39,150 nucleotides of DNA from Chitinophaga pinensis (GCA_945897185.1 CAMDFC010000015.1:1-39150); one strand, 5' to 3'; counted from the stretch's first letter, positions 1 to 8,965 are shown. Notes: generated by a model not told the origin, from the letters alone. Program-made: numbers and translations.

Positions 1-1
1 C

Positions 2-1336
2 ACTGCATTAGGTGGAAAAATACCAAAAGGCGCCTTGTTAATTGGTCCTCCTGGTACGGGCAAAACCTTACTTGCAAAAGCAATGGCAGGAGAAGCACAA
101 GTGCCTTTTTTCTCTATGTCGGGTTCTGATTTCGTAGAAATGTTTGTGGGTGTGGGTGCCAGCAGGGTCCGCGATTTATTTAAACAAGCAAGAGAGAAAG
201 CGCCATGTATCATTTTTATTGATGAAATAGATGCAATAGGAAGAGCAAGGGGCAAGAACATGATGATGAGCAACGATGAACGTGAAAACACATTGAACCA
301 GTTGTTGGTTGAAATGGATGGTTTTAGTGGAGATACAGGGATTATCATTTTAGCAGCTACCAATAGACCAGATGTTTTGGATACCGCGTTGTTGAGACCC
401 GGTAGATTCGACAGACAAATCAGCATTGATAAGCCAGATATGAAGGGCAGAGAAACCATTTTTCTTGTCCATCTTAAACCGATTAAGCGTTCTGATAAAT
501 TGGATATCCATAAACTCGCTGAGCAAACACCAGGTTTTGCAGGGGCGGATATTGCAAACGTATGTAACGAGGCGGCTTTAATTGCTGCACGAAAAGGAAA
601 ATCTGAAGTAGACATGGATGATTTCCAAGATGCCATTGATAGAGTGATTGGTGGATTGGAAAAGAAGAATAAAATCATTTTACCGGAAGAGAAAAAAATC
701 ATTGCCTACCACGAAGCGGGTCACGCTGTTTGTGGATGGTATTTAGAGCACGCTTATCCGCTGTTGAAAGTAACCATCGTTCCAAGAGGGGTAGCCGCTT
801 TAGGATATGCTCAATACACGCCTAAAGAGCAATATTTATACAACACTGAACAGCTTGCTGATCAAATGTGTATGACTTTGGGAGGTAGAGCAAGTGAAGA
901 GATTTTCTTTAGAAAAATATCTACAGGGGCTCAGAACGATTTGCAACAGGTAACCAAGATGTCTTATGCCATGGTCACTGTTTATGGCATGAGTGAAAAA
1001 GTGGGCAATGTGAGCTATTATGATCCTCAACAAGAGAGCACATTCACAAAACCATATAGCGAAGAAACCGGTAAGCTCATTGATGATGAAGTAAGAAGTC
1101 TTGTGGCAAAAGCATACCAAAGAACGTTGGAGTTGCTTACCGAGAAAAAAGCGGAGGTTGAAAAGATTGCCTTGGCTTTGCTTGAGAGGGAAGTGCTTCA
1201 CAAACAAGATGTGGAAGACCTGATTGGAAAAAGGCCTTATGAAGAGAAAAAGATTTTTGCTGATGACCCAATAGAGGTTGTTGCTGATGTTACACCAGCT
1301 CAGGAAAATACAGAAACACCTTCTGAAGGTCAATAA
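2..1336 (+). CDS. ftsH: ATP-dependent zinc metalloprotease FtsH (5' truncated by window edge)
   Basis: Membrane-anchored AAA+ protease that extracts and degrades misfolded membrane proteins and some cytosolic regulators. The reading frame is open from base 2, so the N-terminal membrane and periplasmic part lies outside the window. Visible parts in order: Walker A GPPGTGKT (44-67), Walker [12 protein letters not shown], the second region of homology ending RPGRFDRQI with its arginine finger, then the M41 peptidase domain with zinc motif HEAGH (711-725) and the downstream aspartate in [10 protein letters not shown]. The C-terminal tail is acidic and low-complexity. A TTG at 35 lies inside the AAA domain and is not a real start. 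The LUD gene follows after 12 bp, probably in the same transcript. Identity is certain from the motifs. Confidence 0.97.
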   Translation, partial: TALGGKIPKGALLIGPPGTGKTLLAKAMAGEAQVPFFSMSGSDFVEMFVGVGASRVRDLFKQAREKAPCIIFIDEIDAIGRARGKNMMMSNDERENTLNQLLVEMDGFSGDTGIIILAATNRPDVLDTALLRPGRFDRQISIDKPDMKGRETIFLVHLKPIKRSDKLDIHKLAEQTPGFAGADIANVCNEAALIAARKGKSEVDMDDFQDAIDRVIGGLEKKNKIILPEEKKIIAYHEAGHAVCGWYLEHAYPLLKVTIVPRGVAALGYAQYTPKEQYLYNTEQLADQMCMTLGGRASEEIFFRKISTGAQNDLQQVTKMSYAMVTVYGMSEKVGNVSYYDPQQESTFTKPYSEETGKLIDDEVRSLVAKAYQRTLELLTEKKAEVEKIALALLEREVLHKQDVEDLIGKRPYEEKKIFADDPIEVVADVTPAQENTETPSEGQ

Positions 1337-1348
1337 ATTTCGCGCTTA

Positions 1349-1984
1349 ATGGAAGCATCTTCTGGCAAAGAGGCCATCTTAAAGAACGTAAGAAAAGCAC
1401 TGATTCATTCCACGGATATCCCTTATCCAGGAATTGAGAAGACAGACTTTTCGTTTGATGGTTCCCAAAAAGACCTTGCTCTTGTATTTGCAGAAAAGTT
1501 TACCTCTTTGTTGGGCAACTTTTCATTTTGTGAGTCTGAACAAGACCTGTACGACCAAATCAATTCACTGGTGGAAGAAAAGCAGTGGAACGAAGTGTAT
1601 TGTTCTGATGAAAATATAAAATCAGCTTTGGGCTCTTTTGGATTTAGCGCATTCTCCGAAAAGCCACTCAAAGAGGCCGATGTTTCCATCACAATTTGTG
1701 AATCCTTGGTAGCCAGAACGGGAAGCATGGTGTTGAGTAGTGCAGTTTCTTCCGGAAGAACAACAAGTGTATATGCTCCAGTTCACATTTGTATTGCTAA
1801 AGTGAGTCAGCTTGTTTATGATGTGAAAGATGCATTGGCCTTATTGCAAAAAAAATATGGTGATCAGATGCCTTCAATGATCAGCTTTGCTACTGGGCCT
1901 AGCCGGACTGCCGATATTGAGAAAACCTTGGTAGTGGGAGTACACGGACCAAAAGAGGTTTATTGTTTCTTGCTCGACAAATAA
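1349..1984 (+). CDS. LUD domain protein (LutC/YkgG family)
   Basis: A 211-residue cytosolic protein of the LUD (lactate utilization) family. The family signature is near the C-terminus: GPSRTADIE at residues 183-191, followed by VVGVHGPKEVY. The first 40 residues look like the usual helical leader of LutC-type proteins. In the classical LutABC system LutC works with iron-sulfur subunits LutA and LutB in L-lactate oxidation; neither is here, so a lactate role is not supported by context. The ATG at 1349 lies 12 bp after the ftsH stop. A near-match to a -7 element (TAAATTTC, 1334-1341) overlaps that stop, but cotranscription with ftsH is the simpler reading. The family call is firm; the function is unknown. 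Confidence 0.85.
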   Translation: MEASSGKEAILKNVRKALIHSTDIPYPGIEKTDFSFDGSQKDLALVFAEKFTSLLGNFSFCESEQDLYDQINSLVEEKQWNEVYCSDENIKSALGSFGFSAFSEKPLKEADVSITICESLVARTGSMVLSSAVSSGRTTSVYAPVHICIAKVSQLVYDVKDALALLQKKYGDQMPSMISFATGPSRTADIEKTLVVGVHGPKEVYCFLLDK

Positions 1985-2008
1985 CACAACTTCAATTCTA
2001 TTACTGAG

Positions 2009-2016
2009 TATATTTG
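2009..2016 (+). promoter_or_regulatory. Putative Bacteroidota -7 element before lpxH
   Basis: TATATTTG matches the TAnnTTTG consensus exactly and ends 3 nt before the lpxH ATG. No clear TTG appears at the expected -33 position. If used, the transcript would start at or next to the start codon. Confidence 0.4.
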
Positions 2017-2019
2017 GGC

Positions 2020-2772
2020 ATGCAAATTCCTGCAGGAAAAAAAGTGTATTTTTTATCTGATTTCCATCTTGGGGCACCAAATCATGCCTCGAGTTTGGAA
2101 AGGGAAAAGCAAATTGTATCATTTCTTGAACAATCCAGGAAAGATGCTGCAATGATTTTTGTGGTTGGAGACCTTTTTGATTTTTGGTTTGAATACAGAA
2201 CTGTAGTGCCAAAAGGATACGTGAGAATTTTGGGGAAATTGGCTGAGATCACAGACAGTGGAATTCCAATACATTTTTTTGTAGGTAACCACGACATGTG
2301 GATGTCTGGCTACTTTGAAAAGGAGCTTAATATTCCTGTCTTCTTTGAAAACCAAACCTATGTATTTAATGATAAAACTTTTTTAATTGGTCATGGAGAT
2401 GGCTTAGGTCCGGGTGACCATGGATATAAATTCATCAAAAAGATTTTCAGAAATCCAATCTGCAAATTTTTATTTGGTCTGCTTCCACCTTTTTTTGGGA
2501 TCTCTCTTGCCAATTATTTTAGCAAGGGCAGTAGAGCGATTACAGGCTCATCAGACGAACAATTTTTAGGTGAAGAGAAAGAGTGGTTGGTGGTCTATTG
2601 TAAGGAACAATTACAGCAGCTTCATTTTGATTATTTTATTTTCGGTCACCGTCATTTGCCAATAGACGTCAAGCTAAACGAAAAGAGCAGATACATCAAT
2701 TTGGGCGATTGGATAAGATACAATTCTTATGGCGAATTCGATGGAAGTGAGCTTCATTTAAAATACCATTGA
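2020..2772 (+). CDS. lpxH: UDP-2,3-diacylglucosamine diphosphatase (LpxH-type)
   Basis: Calcineurin-like metallophosphoesterase expected to hydrolyse UDP-2,3-diacylglucosamine to lipid X in lipid A synthesis at the inner membrane. The two-metal motifs are all present: SDFHLG near the N-terminus, GDLFDFW, GNHDMW, GHGD and GHRH near the C-terminus. Length (250 residues) fits the family. The central aromatic and basic stretch around FKIIRNP-like residues fits membrane association. I chose the ATG at 2020 because the protein then starts just before the first metal motif, as in homologues; an in-frame TTG at 2014 lies inside the -7 element. The next gene starts 4 bp after the stop, so the two are probably cotranscribed. 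Confidence 0.88.
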   Translation: MQIPAGKKVYFLSDFHLGAPNHASSLEREKQIVSFLEQSRKDAAMIFVVGDLFDFWFEYRTVVPKGYVRILGKLAEITDSGIPIHFFVGNHDMWMSGYFEKELNIPVFFENQTYVFNDKTFLIGHGDGLGPGDHGYKFIKKIFRNPICKFLFGLLPPFFGISLANYFSKGSRAITGSSDEQFLGEEKEWLVVYCKEQLQQLHFDYFIFGHRHLPIDVKLNEKSRYINLGDWIRYNSYGEFDGSELHLKYH

Positions 2773-2776
2773 TGCC

Positions 2777-3589
2777 ATGAAGTCATTGATTATTTTCATG
2801 CTAACAGGTTTTCTTGGTCTTCATCTTACTGCGCAAGAGATGGGTATCAAGAGCGCTGGTAAAACCATAAGTGGTGATTTCAGTTATTTCATGCCAGATG
2901 AACTTGGTAATATTTTTGCGCTAACCACAAGTGGCCAGCTCAAAAAATACAACAACAACCTAGACTCTATGGGTGTATTTAACGATGTGCGTCGTTATGG
3001 AAAATTGTATTCTATTTCACTTGAAAACCCATTAAGGGCAACATTGTATTTCAAGGACTACAAAACTGTATTGGTATTGGATCGCTTGATGCAGGTAGTT
3101 AATAAAATAGATTTACGAAAAGCAGGTATTTTTCAGGTGAAAGCGGTTGCACAAAGTTATGATAACCTGCTATGGGTATTTGATGAACAAGACAGCAAGC
3201 TGAAAAAAATTAATGAAGATGGGCAATTGGTTTTTACAACCGCTGATCTTCGTCTGGTTTTTTCTCAAGCAATCCTTCCTGGTGTTTTGTTTGATCTTGC
3301 CGGTTTCGTTTACTTATATGATGAGCAAAAAGGGCTATTTGTTTTTGATTATTATGGTGCTTTAAAAAACCGCATTGCCTTGTTGAATTGGAAGGAAGTG
3401 CATACTGTTGGGAAACAGATTGTAGGGATTAAAAACGGACAACTGATGATCTATACGCCTGGTAGCATCGATACTAAGGCGTATGAATTGCCAAAAGAAT
3501 TTTCTGATTATCATCAAATTCGATTTACGGCAGGCGCTTGTTATGTTTTATCAGTGAAAGGGATTACTAAATTGGATTGGAAAAATTAA
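2777..3589 (+). CDS. Exported protein of unknown function, propeller-like
   Basis: I do not recognise a named family. The 270-residue product begins with a clear signal peptide (hydrophobic run to residue ~18, then LTAQ), so it should be periplasmic or surface exposed. The rest is rich in short beta-strands with repeated aspartate/glycine turns, such as LVLDRLMQVVNKIDL, LLWVFDEQDSKLKKI and GLFVFDYYGALKNRI. Each block pairs a readout strand with a turn, which suggests a beta-propeller of 4-6 blades. No catalytic motif is visible. It sits between lpxH (4 bp) and the mscS-like gene (2 bp after its stop), so the three form a tight unit and a role in envelope homeostasis is a fair guess, no more. 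Confidence 0.8.
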   Translation: MKSLIIFMLTGFLGLHLTAQEMGIKSAGKTISGDFSYFMPDELGNIFALTTSGQLKKYNNNLDSMGVFNDVRRYGKLYSISLENPLRATLYFKDYKTVLVLDRLMQVVNKIDLRKAGIFQVKAVAQSYDNLLWVFDEQDSKLKKINEDGQLVFTTADLRLVFSQAILPGVLFDLAGFVYLYDEQKGLFVFDYYGALKNRIALLNWKEVHTVGKQIVGIKNGQLMIYTPGSIDTKAYELPKEFSDYHQIRFTAGACYVLSVKGITKLDWKN

Positions 3590-3591
3590 AT

Positions 3592-4677
3592 ATGGTAGAT
3601 TTTATCAACAAAATCATTTTGGATAATCCTTTGGTGGATTATTTGATGGCAGCAGGGTTCATTTTTTTGGTGATTGTCCTTAAGAAAAGTGCAAGTAAAA
3701 AAATCACTAGAGTGATTTTCTCCTTGTTTAGAAAAATGGGACGACCAATCAATGAACAAGAGTTTTTTGATTTGGTCTTGCAGCCATTGGAAAGGTTTAT
3801 TGTTTTTTTAACTGTTTATTTTACTGTTGGGGGATTAAATTTTCCTCGTGCGCTGGTCTTTAAAATTTTTCATGTTCAATTTGATGTGATTTTAGATAGA
3901 GCCTCAATTGGCATTTTACTTTATTTGTTTTTTAATATGTTGTTGAGGGTGACCGACTACCTAGCGGTGATTATGGAAAAACGGGTGGCCGCTACGTATG
4001 AAATGAAAGACGATCAGCTTATTATCTTTTTTAGAGAATTTCTGAAAGGCATTTTAATTATTTTCTGCGGCTTACTTATAATCAGATTTGTATTTAATCA
4101 AGACATCACTAATTTCTTAGCCGGACTTAGCTTGGCTGGAGCAGCAATTGCTCTTGCAGCCAAGGAAAGCATAGAGAACCTGATTGCTTCTTTTATTATT
4201 TTCTTTGATAAGCCTTTTTCTGTAGGAGATCTTCTTAAAGTGAACCAAGTGAATGGTACTGTAGAAAAAATTGGTTTAAGGAGTACTAGAATCAGAACAA
4301 TTGAAAAAACGTATGTTACTATCCCTAATAAACAAATGGTTGATAGTATTGTAGACAATCTTTCCCTAAGAAATAAAAGAAGGGCTGAATTGATCTTGAA
4401 TCTTAGTTTAGTTACTCCCGCAGCAAGGTTGACTCAGTTGGTTAACAAAATTGATGAATTATTGTCTCATCAGAAAGTGACAGATAAATCAGTTTTGTTG
4501 AGTGACATCAAAATAGACGCTTATGTGGTTGTCGTAGAGTATTTTACGGAAGTAATTACATTTGCTGATTTCAATCTGTTGAAACAACAAATAAATTTTC
4601 TTATTCTTGAATTGCTGGAATTGGAAGGGGTTGATGTTGCGGGTAAAGACAAACCAATTGGTCCTAGACTAGGATAA
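3592..4677 (+). CDS. Mechanosensitive ion channel, MscS family
   Basis: Inner-membrane channel that opens under membrane tension and protects cells from hypo-osmotic shock. Several N-terminal membrane segments (residues ~15-35, 70-95, 105-125, 150-170) are followed by the pore helix, rich in small residues (LAGLSLAGAAIALAAKESIENL), and the MscS beta domain (FSVGDLLKVNQVNGTVEKIG, then YVTIPNKQMVDS). A cytoplasmic alpha/beta domain completes the protein. About 361 residues is a mid-sized member with extra N-terminal helices. I chose ATG 3592 rather than the in-frame TTG at 3577, which lies inside the previous gene; 3592 directly follows that gene's stop. The 3' end overlaps the convergent merR-type gene by 9 bp. 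Confidence 0.92.
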   Translation: MVDFINKIILDNPLVDYLMAAGFIFLVIVLKKSASKKITRVIFSLFRKMGRPINEQEFFDLVLQPLERFIVFLTVYFTVGGLNFPRALVFKIFHVQFDVILDRASIGILLYLFFNMLLRVTDYLAVIMEKRVAATYEMKDDQLIIFFREFLKGILIIFCGLLIIRFVFNQDITNFLAGLSLAGAAIALAAKESIENLIASFIIFFDKPFSVGDLLKVNQVNGTVEKIGLRSTRIRTIEKTYVTIPNKQMVDSIVDNLSLRNKRRAELILNLSLVTPAARLTQLVNKIDELLSHQKVTDKSVLLSDIKIDAYVVVVEYFTEVITFADFNLLKQQINFLILELLELEGVDVAGKDKPIGPRLG

Positions 4678-5157
4678 TCCGGCTTTTAGCTCAAGTAGCA
4701 TGGTGCGAATGTTTTTCAGAACTTCTACGGCATCAAATTGGTCGTCTACTTTTTTCCCTTTTTTTAAATATTCTTTAGCGCCCTTGATGGTGTATTTCTT
4801 TTCTTTAAGCAGAAAGTGAATGATTTTTAGATTTCTAATATCTTCCGGTCTAAATAGACGGTCTCCCTTTTTGTTTTTTCTTGGCTTAAGGATAGAAAAT
4901 TCCTTCTCCCAAAATCGCAACAACGAAATATTTACATTAAACATATTGGCCACTTCACTAATTGGATAGTATTGTTTACTGTCTAAATCTGCGTCTAGAG
5001 GGATGTTGAAATTTGATACAGTTACTGAACTCACCTCTTCAATAACCGTAGGTGGAATTGGGGTTCTATTTACCCTTTTCTCTGCTTTCTGTTCAACCTT
5101 TTTTTCAGGTTCTTCAAAAGCATCTGCTTTGAATATGTCCAGTTGATTGTACATCAT
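4669..5157 (-). CDS. MerR family transcriptional regulator
   Basis: DNA-binding protein of about 163 residues with a MerR-type winged helix: YYPISEVANMFNVNISLLRFWEKEF is the helix-turn-helix, and GDRLFRPEDIRNLKIIHFLLKEK the wing and following helix. A lysine-rich stretch of ~60 residues precedes it. The C-terminal part is short, with no ligand-binding domain and no cysteine pattern for metal or redox sensing, so the signal is unknown. The frame extends to a TTG at 5220 inside the upstream peptidase gene; I prefer the ATG at 5157. It follows the M23 peptidase gene on the same strand and is probably cotranscribed. This short MerR type is common in Bacteroidota, often near cell-wall peptidases (general knowledge). 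Confidence 0.85.
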   Translation of the reverse strand: MMYNQLDIFKADAFEEPEKKVEQKAEKRVNRTPIPPTVIEEVSSVTVSNFNIPLDADLDSKQYYPISEVANMFNVNISLLRFWEKEFSILKPRKNKKGDRLFRPEDIRNLKIIHFLLKEKKYTIKGAKEYLKKGKKVDDQFDAVEVLKNIRTMLLELKAGLS

Positions 5158-5212
5158 CCCAAATTTATGCAGATTCTCTAACCTCGTTTGTCTTAAGTTA
5201 TGCACATTGCAT

Positions 5213-6184
5213 TTAGTCAAATGTCTGGTTTCTTGAAGCCGCTAGTTTAAGAATTCTTTGGTATTGCTCCGGCGTGAGATCGTTGTAGAAAAAGTAAATA
5301 GGATCGAGGTGTTTTTTTCCTTTGAGTACCTCATAATGTAAATGCGGACCAGTTGATTTTCCAGTATTGCCAACATAACCGATGATCTCACCCCTTTTCA
5401 CACGTTGTCCCTTTTTTGCTTTAATTCTAAAAAGGTGTCCATATAAAGTACGGTAAGCATATCCATGATTAACCACAACATGGTTTCCGTAACCATTTCC
5501 AAGATTGCCAGCAATATTTACAGTACCCTCAGCAGTGGCATACACTGGGGTGCCTTGCGGGGCACTAAAATCTAGGCCGGGATGAAATTTTACGGTCTTA
5601 TACAGCGGGTCTATTCGATAGCCGAAACCAGAAGAAAGTCGATTTAAGGTTTTATTGCTGATGGGTTGAATTGCCGGGGTACTTGCAATCAATTTCTCTT
5701 TGTTTTTAATCATCCCTTCAATGTCTTTGTACGACTTCTCTTGCGAACCAATTCTATTGAAAATGGTGTTCAGTACTTTATAGATGCCCTCAGTCATCTC
5801 TTTGTTGTCCATTCCCGCCAAAACCTGCATCTCTCGCTTAGTTTCTATTTGTTTGGCCCTTGCACTGTCAGGAATTGGCGTGGCCTCAAAAACAGATCGG
5901 TATATTTCGTTGTCTCTTTTCTCTAACTCTTTCAAGCGTTCATCCAGTTCCCCTAGTTTATTTGCATACACTTTATTGGTCTCGTCAGCCTTTTCTAACT
6001 GTACTTTTAGAATCTTTTCTTTTGGGGAGTCCAAAAATCGAAAGGCAATGGCTACAATAATTAAACCGGTAACAATGGCGGTTGACAAAAATGCAAATAT
6101 CCTCAAAAGGGTTACCCTCAGGGGTACAACCTGCTTTTCATAACGCAGTGTTTGGGTATTGTAATAATATTTGATCTTTTTCAT
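5213..6184 (-). CDS. Membrane-anchored M23 family metallopeptidase (LytM domain)
   Basis: A probable murein endopeptidase or activator. One N-terminal membrane segment (residues ~25-50) follows a short basic cytoplasmic stretch, then a charged helical, probably coiled-coil region (~55-150) and a C-terminal M23 domain. The zinc ligands are intact: H201 and D205 in FHPGLDFSAP, and H281-L-H283 in GPHLHYEV. The enzyme is therefore likely active rather than a degenerate EnvC-type activator. The layout (323 residues, TM plus coiled coil plus LytM) matches cell-shape or division-linked peptidases. A possible promoter lies at 6230-6237. The merR-type gene follows on the same strand. Confidence 0.92.
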   Translation of the reverse strand: MKKIKYYYNTQTLRYEKQVVPLRVTLLRIFAFLSTAIVTGLIIVAIAFRFLDSPKEKILKVQLEKADETNKVYANKLGELDERLKELEKRDNEIYRSVFEATPIPDSARAKQIETKREMQVLAGMDNKEMTEGIYKVLNTIFNRIGSQEKSYKDIEGMIKNKEKLIASTPAIQPISNKTLNRLSSGFGYRIDPLYKTVKFHPGLDFSAPQGTPVYATAEGTVNIAGNLGNGYGNHVVVNHGYAYRTLYGHLFRIKAKKGQRVKRGEIIGYVGNTGKSTGPHLHYEVLKGKKHLDPIYFFYNDLTPEQYQRILKLAASRNQTFD

Positions 6185-6229
6185 CCTTGGACCCTGCCTA
6201 AAAATTGTATTTTTGCTGAACTGGATTTA

Positions 6230-6237
6230 CAAATATA
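6230..6237 (-). promoter_or_regulatory. Putative -7 element for the M23 peptidase gene
   Basis: On the minus strand this reads TATATTTG, a perfect TAnnTTTG match, about 45 nt before the ATG at 6184. No good -33 TTG is visible at 19-20 nt further upstream, so support is from the -7 box alone. Confidence 0.4.
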
Positions 6238-6278
6238 ATCTTTAGATCCTAGATGAATTCTTATAAAAGACTTAAGAA

Positions 6279-8906
6279 ATGACCTCAGCAGAAGTAAGGA
6301 ACGCATTTTTGAAATTTTTTGAGAGCAAAGGACACCAAATCGTGCAATCAGCACCTATCGTTCTAAAGGACGATCCAACCCTGCTTTTTACCAATGCGGG
6401 TATGAATCAGTTTAAGGACCTTTTTCTGGGAAACAAGGCTGCCGAGTTTAAGCGGGTGGCAGATACCCAAAAATGTTTACGGGTTAGCGGAAAGCACAAT
6501 GATCTGGAAGAAGTAGGGGTAGATACCTATCACCATACCATGTTTGAGATGTTGGGAAATTGGAGTTTTGGGGATTATTTCAAAAAAGAGGCCATTACCT
6601 GGAGCTGGGAATTGCTTACAGACGTTTATGGTATTGAAAAGGATAGGCTATTTGCCACTGTATTTGAGGGAGATACCAAAGAAAATATCCCTGCTTCTAC
6701 CGTAGCATTGGGCATTTGGAAGAATCTTTTACCGGAGGATCATATCGTTTTTGGAAACAAAAAAGACAATTTCTGGGAAATGGGTGATACTGGTCCGTGC
6801 GGACCCTGTTCTGAAATTCACGTGGATTGTAGATCCGAAGAGGAAAGAAAAAAAACGCCTGGTCAGTTGCTTGTCAACAAAGACCACCCTCAAGTGATTG
6901 AAATCTGGAACAATGTGTTCATCCAGTACAACAGAATGAAAGACGGAAGCCTTCAGCCACTGGCTTCAACCCATGTAGATACCGGAATGGGTTTGGAGCG
7001 TTTGGTAAGGGTGCTGCAGGGGAAAACATCTAATTATGATACAGATATTTTTACTGGTACCATAAAAGCGACTGAAGCGATTTCAGGTAAGCATTATACT
7101 GCGGAAGATTCAAAGCAGGATATTGCATTTAGGGTATTGGCCGACCATATCCGGGCAATTGCTTTTACAATCGCAGATGGTCAATTGCCTTCGAATTCAG
7201 GTGCAGGTTATGTAATCAGGAGAATTTTAAGAAGGGCAGTAAGGTATTATTATTCTTATTTGGATGTAAAAGAGCCCCTCTTGTATAAACTATTGCCTGG
7301 CCTTGCAGAACAATTCAAAGAGGTGTTCAATGAGCTACATGCGCAATTGTCGTTCGTTTCCAAAGTGGTGAAAGAGGAAGAGGAAACTTTTTTAAGAACA
7401 CTGGGTAAAGGATTGAAGAAGATAGATGAATTGTTGGTTGTTTCAAAAGAGGCTGGAATGATCAATGGGGCAGCGGCTTTCGAGCTCTATGATACCTATG
7501 GTTTTCCAATCGACCTTACAAGGTTGATAGCCCAAGAACACCATATGCAGGTAGATGAAGCTGGATTTGAAAAAGAGATGCAGCAACAGAAAAACAGAAG
7601 TAGGGCGGCTACTGCTGCTGATGTAGAAGATTGGATTGAAGTTTCTACACCAACGGAAGCCACTCAAAAATTTGTTGGATACAGTCAGTTGTCAATCGAC
7701 ACACAAATACTCAAGTATAGAAAAGTGACTGCCAAAGGCCAATCCAGCTTCCAACTGGTTTTGAATCAAACACCTTTCTATGCAGAAAGTGGTGGTCAGG
7801 TTGGTGATACGGGAACCCTCAACATCAACAACAATGTTGTTGATGTGCTAAATACAAAAAAAGAAAATGACCTGATTGTGCATACAGTTGCTTCTCTTCC
7901 TGATGTTTTTGAAGGGATTATTTCCGCTGAAGTGAATGCAAGTCGCAGAAAAGAAATAACAAATCACCATACACTTACCCATTTATTACATGCAGCACTT
8001 AGACAAGTACTGGGAACACATGTAGCACAAAAAGGTTCTTTGGTAAATGACTTGGGTATGCGATTCGACTTCTCTCATTTTTCAAAAATGACAGACGAAG
8101 AACTTGCAGCAGTAACGGCTATTGTCAACCAGAAAATCCGTGAAAACATACCGGTTGTTATTAGAGAAATGGACAAAGAAGAGGCCTTAACATTGGGTGC
8201 CATGGCCTTGTTTGGTGAAAAATACGGAGATTGCGTACGTGTAGTACTTGTAGACCCAACTTACTCGGTTGAACTCTGTGGCGGAACACATGCGGCTAGT
8301 ACAGGTCAATTGGGCTACTGTGTTATTAGTTCTGAATCTGGCGTTGCCGCTGGCGTAAGGAGGATTGAAGCTGTAACAGGATCTGCAGCTGAAGCGGTGA
8401 GTAAGGCAGAGAAGGGGTTGATAAAGCAGTTGGCTGATCTCCTAAAAAATCCACGAGATTTGGTAAAAGCGTTAGAAAATCAACAAGAAGAGCTTCAATC
8501 AATAAAAAAACAATTGGAAAATACGGAAGCGAAGTTGGCTGGATTTATCAAGTCGGAGTTGAGTTTCAAGGCAACGGTTATCAACCATATTCAATTTGTA
8601 GGCGAAGTGGTGGAAGTTTCCAATTCGGAAATGCTTAAAAAGCTGTGTAATGATTTAAGGACCACCATTCCAAATGCTTTGGTAATACTAGGTGCTGTTG
8701 TTGCTGCAAAGCCTTTTGTAGCGATTGGTATTTCCGACAACCTGGTTGCTGAAAAAGGATTGGACGCTACACAATTGATTAAAACAAAAGTTGCAGAATT
8801 GATCAAAGGTGGAGGTGGGGGACAGAAAACCTTGGCTACAGCAGGGGGACAAAATGCATCGGCTTTAATTGAGGCAATTGAAGCAGTAAAATCATCCCTA
8901 TCTTAA
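6279..8906 (+). CDS. alaS: Alanyl-tRNA synthetase
   Basis: Class II synthetase that charges tRNA-Ala and edits mischarged Ser and Gly. At 875 residues it is full length. It starts with the canonical MTSAEVRNAFLKFFESKGH, and motif 2 region FEMLGNWSFGDYFKKEA is present. The editing domain carries its zinc ligands H564-T-L-T-H568 and C667-GGT-H671. The C-terminal C-Ala domain has the usual glycine-rich GGGGGQ segment. ATG 6279 is supported by homology of the N-terminus. It is divergent from the M23 peptidase gene (94 bp apart) and followed by a strong hairpin terminator, so it is probably its own transcription unit. Confidence 0.98.
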   Translation: MTSAEVRNAFLKFFESKGHQIVQSAPIVLKDDPTLLFTNAGMNQFKDLFLGNKAAEFKRVADTQKCLRVSGKHNDLEEVGVDTYHHTMFEMLGNWSFGDYFKKEAITWSWELLTDVYGIEKDRLFATVFEGDTKENIPASTVALGIWKNLLPEDHIVFGNKKDNFWEMGDTGPCGPCSEIHVDCRSEEERKKTPGQLLVNKDHPQVIEIWNNVFIQYNRMKDGSLQPLASTHVDTGMGLERLVRVLQGKTSNYDTDIFTGTIKATEAISGKHYTAEDSKQDIAFRVLADHIRAIAFTIADGQLPSNSGAGYVIRRILRRAVRYYYSYLDVKEPLLYKLLPGLAEQFKEVFNELHAQLSFVSKVVKEEEETFLRTLGKGLKKIDELLVVSKEAGMINGAAAFELYDTYGFPIDLTRLIAQEHHMQVDEAGFEKEMQQQKNRSRAATAADVEDWIEVSTPTEATQKFVGYSQLSIDTQILKYRKVTAKGQSSFQLVLNQTPFYAESGGQVGDTGTLNINNNVVDVLNTKKENDLIVHTVASLPDVFEGIISAEVNASRRKEITNHHTLTHLLHAALRQVLGTHVAQKGSLVNDLGMRFDFSHFSKMTDEELAAVTAIVNQKIRENIPVVIREMDKEEALTLGAMALFGEKYGDCVRVVLVDPTYSVELCGGTHAASTGQLGYCVISSESGVAAGVRRIEAVTGSAAEAVSKAEKGLIKQLADLLKNPRDLVKALENQQEELQSIKKQLENTEAKLAGFIKSELSFKATVINHIQFVGEVVEVSNSEMLKKLCNDLRTTIPNALVILGAVVAAKPFVAIGISDNLVAEKGLDATQLIKTKVAELIKGGGGGQKTLATAGGQNASALIEAIEAVKSSLS

Positions 8907-8929
8907 AAAGTTCATGATATCTAAAACAC

Positions 8930-8965
8930 AAGACAGGCACTGAACAGTGCCGGTCTTATTTTATC
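8930..8965 (+). terminator. Rho-independent terminator after alaS
   Basis: A 13-bp stem (8930-8942 pairing with 8945-8957, one A/G mismatch at 8935/8952) with a tight AA-centred loop is followed by a T-rich tail (ATTTTAT). It lies 24 bp after the alaS stop. An A-rich flank on the left gives some chance of weak action on the other strand, but no gene ends there. Confidence 0.8.

Noticed and set aside
836-1333. 165-codon minus-strand open frame inside ftsH
   Set aside because: It lies fully antisense to a certain gene, and its product is low-complexity, Cys/Phe-rich and unlike any family; a shadow frame.
3577-3591. TTG-started N-terminal extension of the mscS-like gene
   Set aside because: It would overlap the preceding gene; the ATG at 3592 right after that stop is the simpler start.
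5158-5220. TTG-started N-terminal extension of the merR-type gene
   Set aside because: It starts inside the M23 peptidase gene and adds 21 residues with no family similarity; the ATG at 5157 is preferred.
5784-6143. 119-codon plus-strand open frame over the M23 peptidase gene
   Set aside because: Antisense to the membrane/coiled-coil region of a well supported gene; serine- and leucine-rich composition reflects the other strand.
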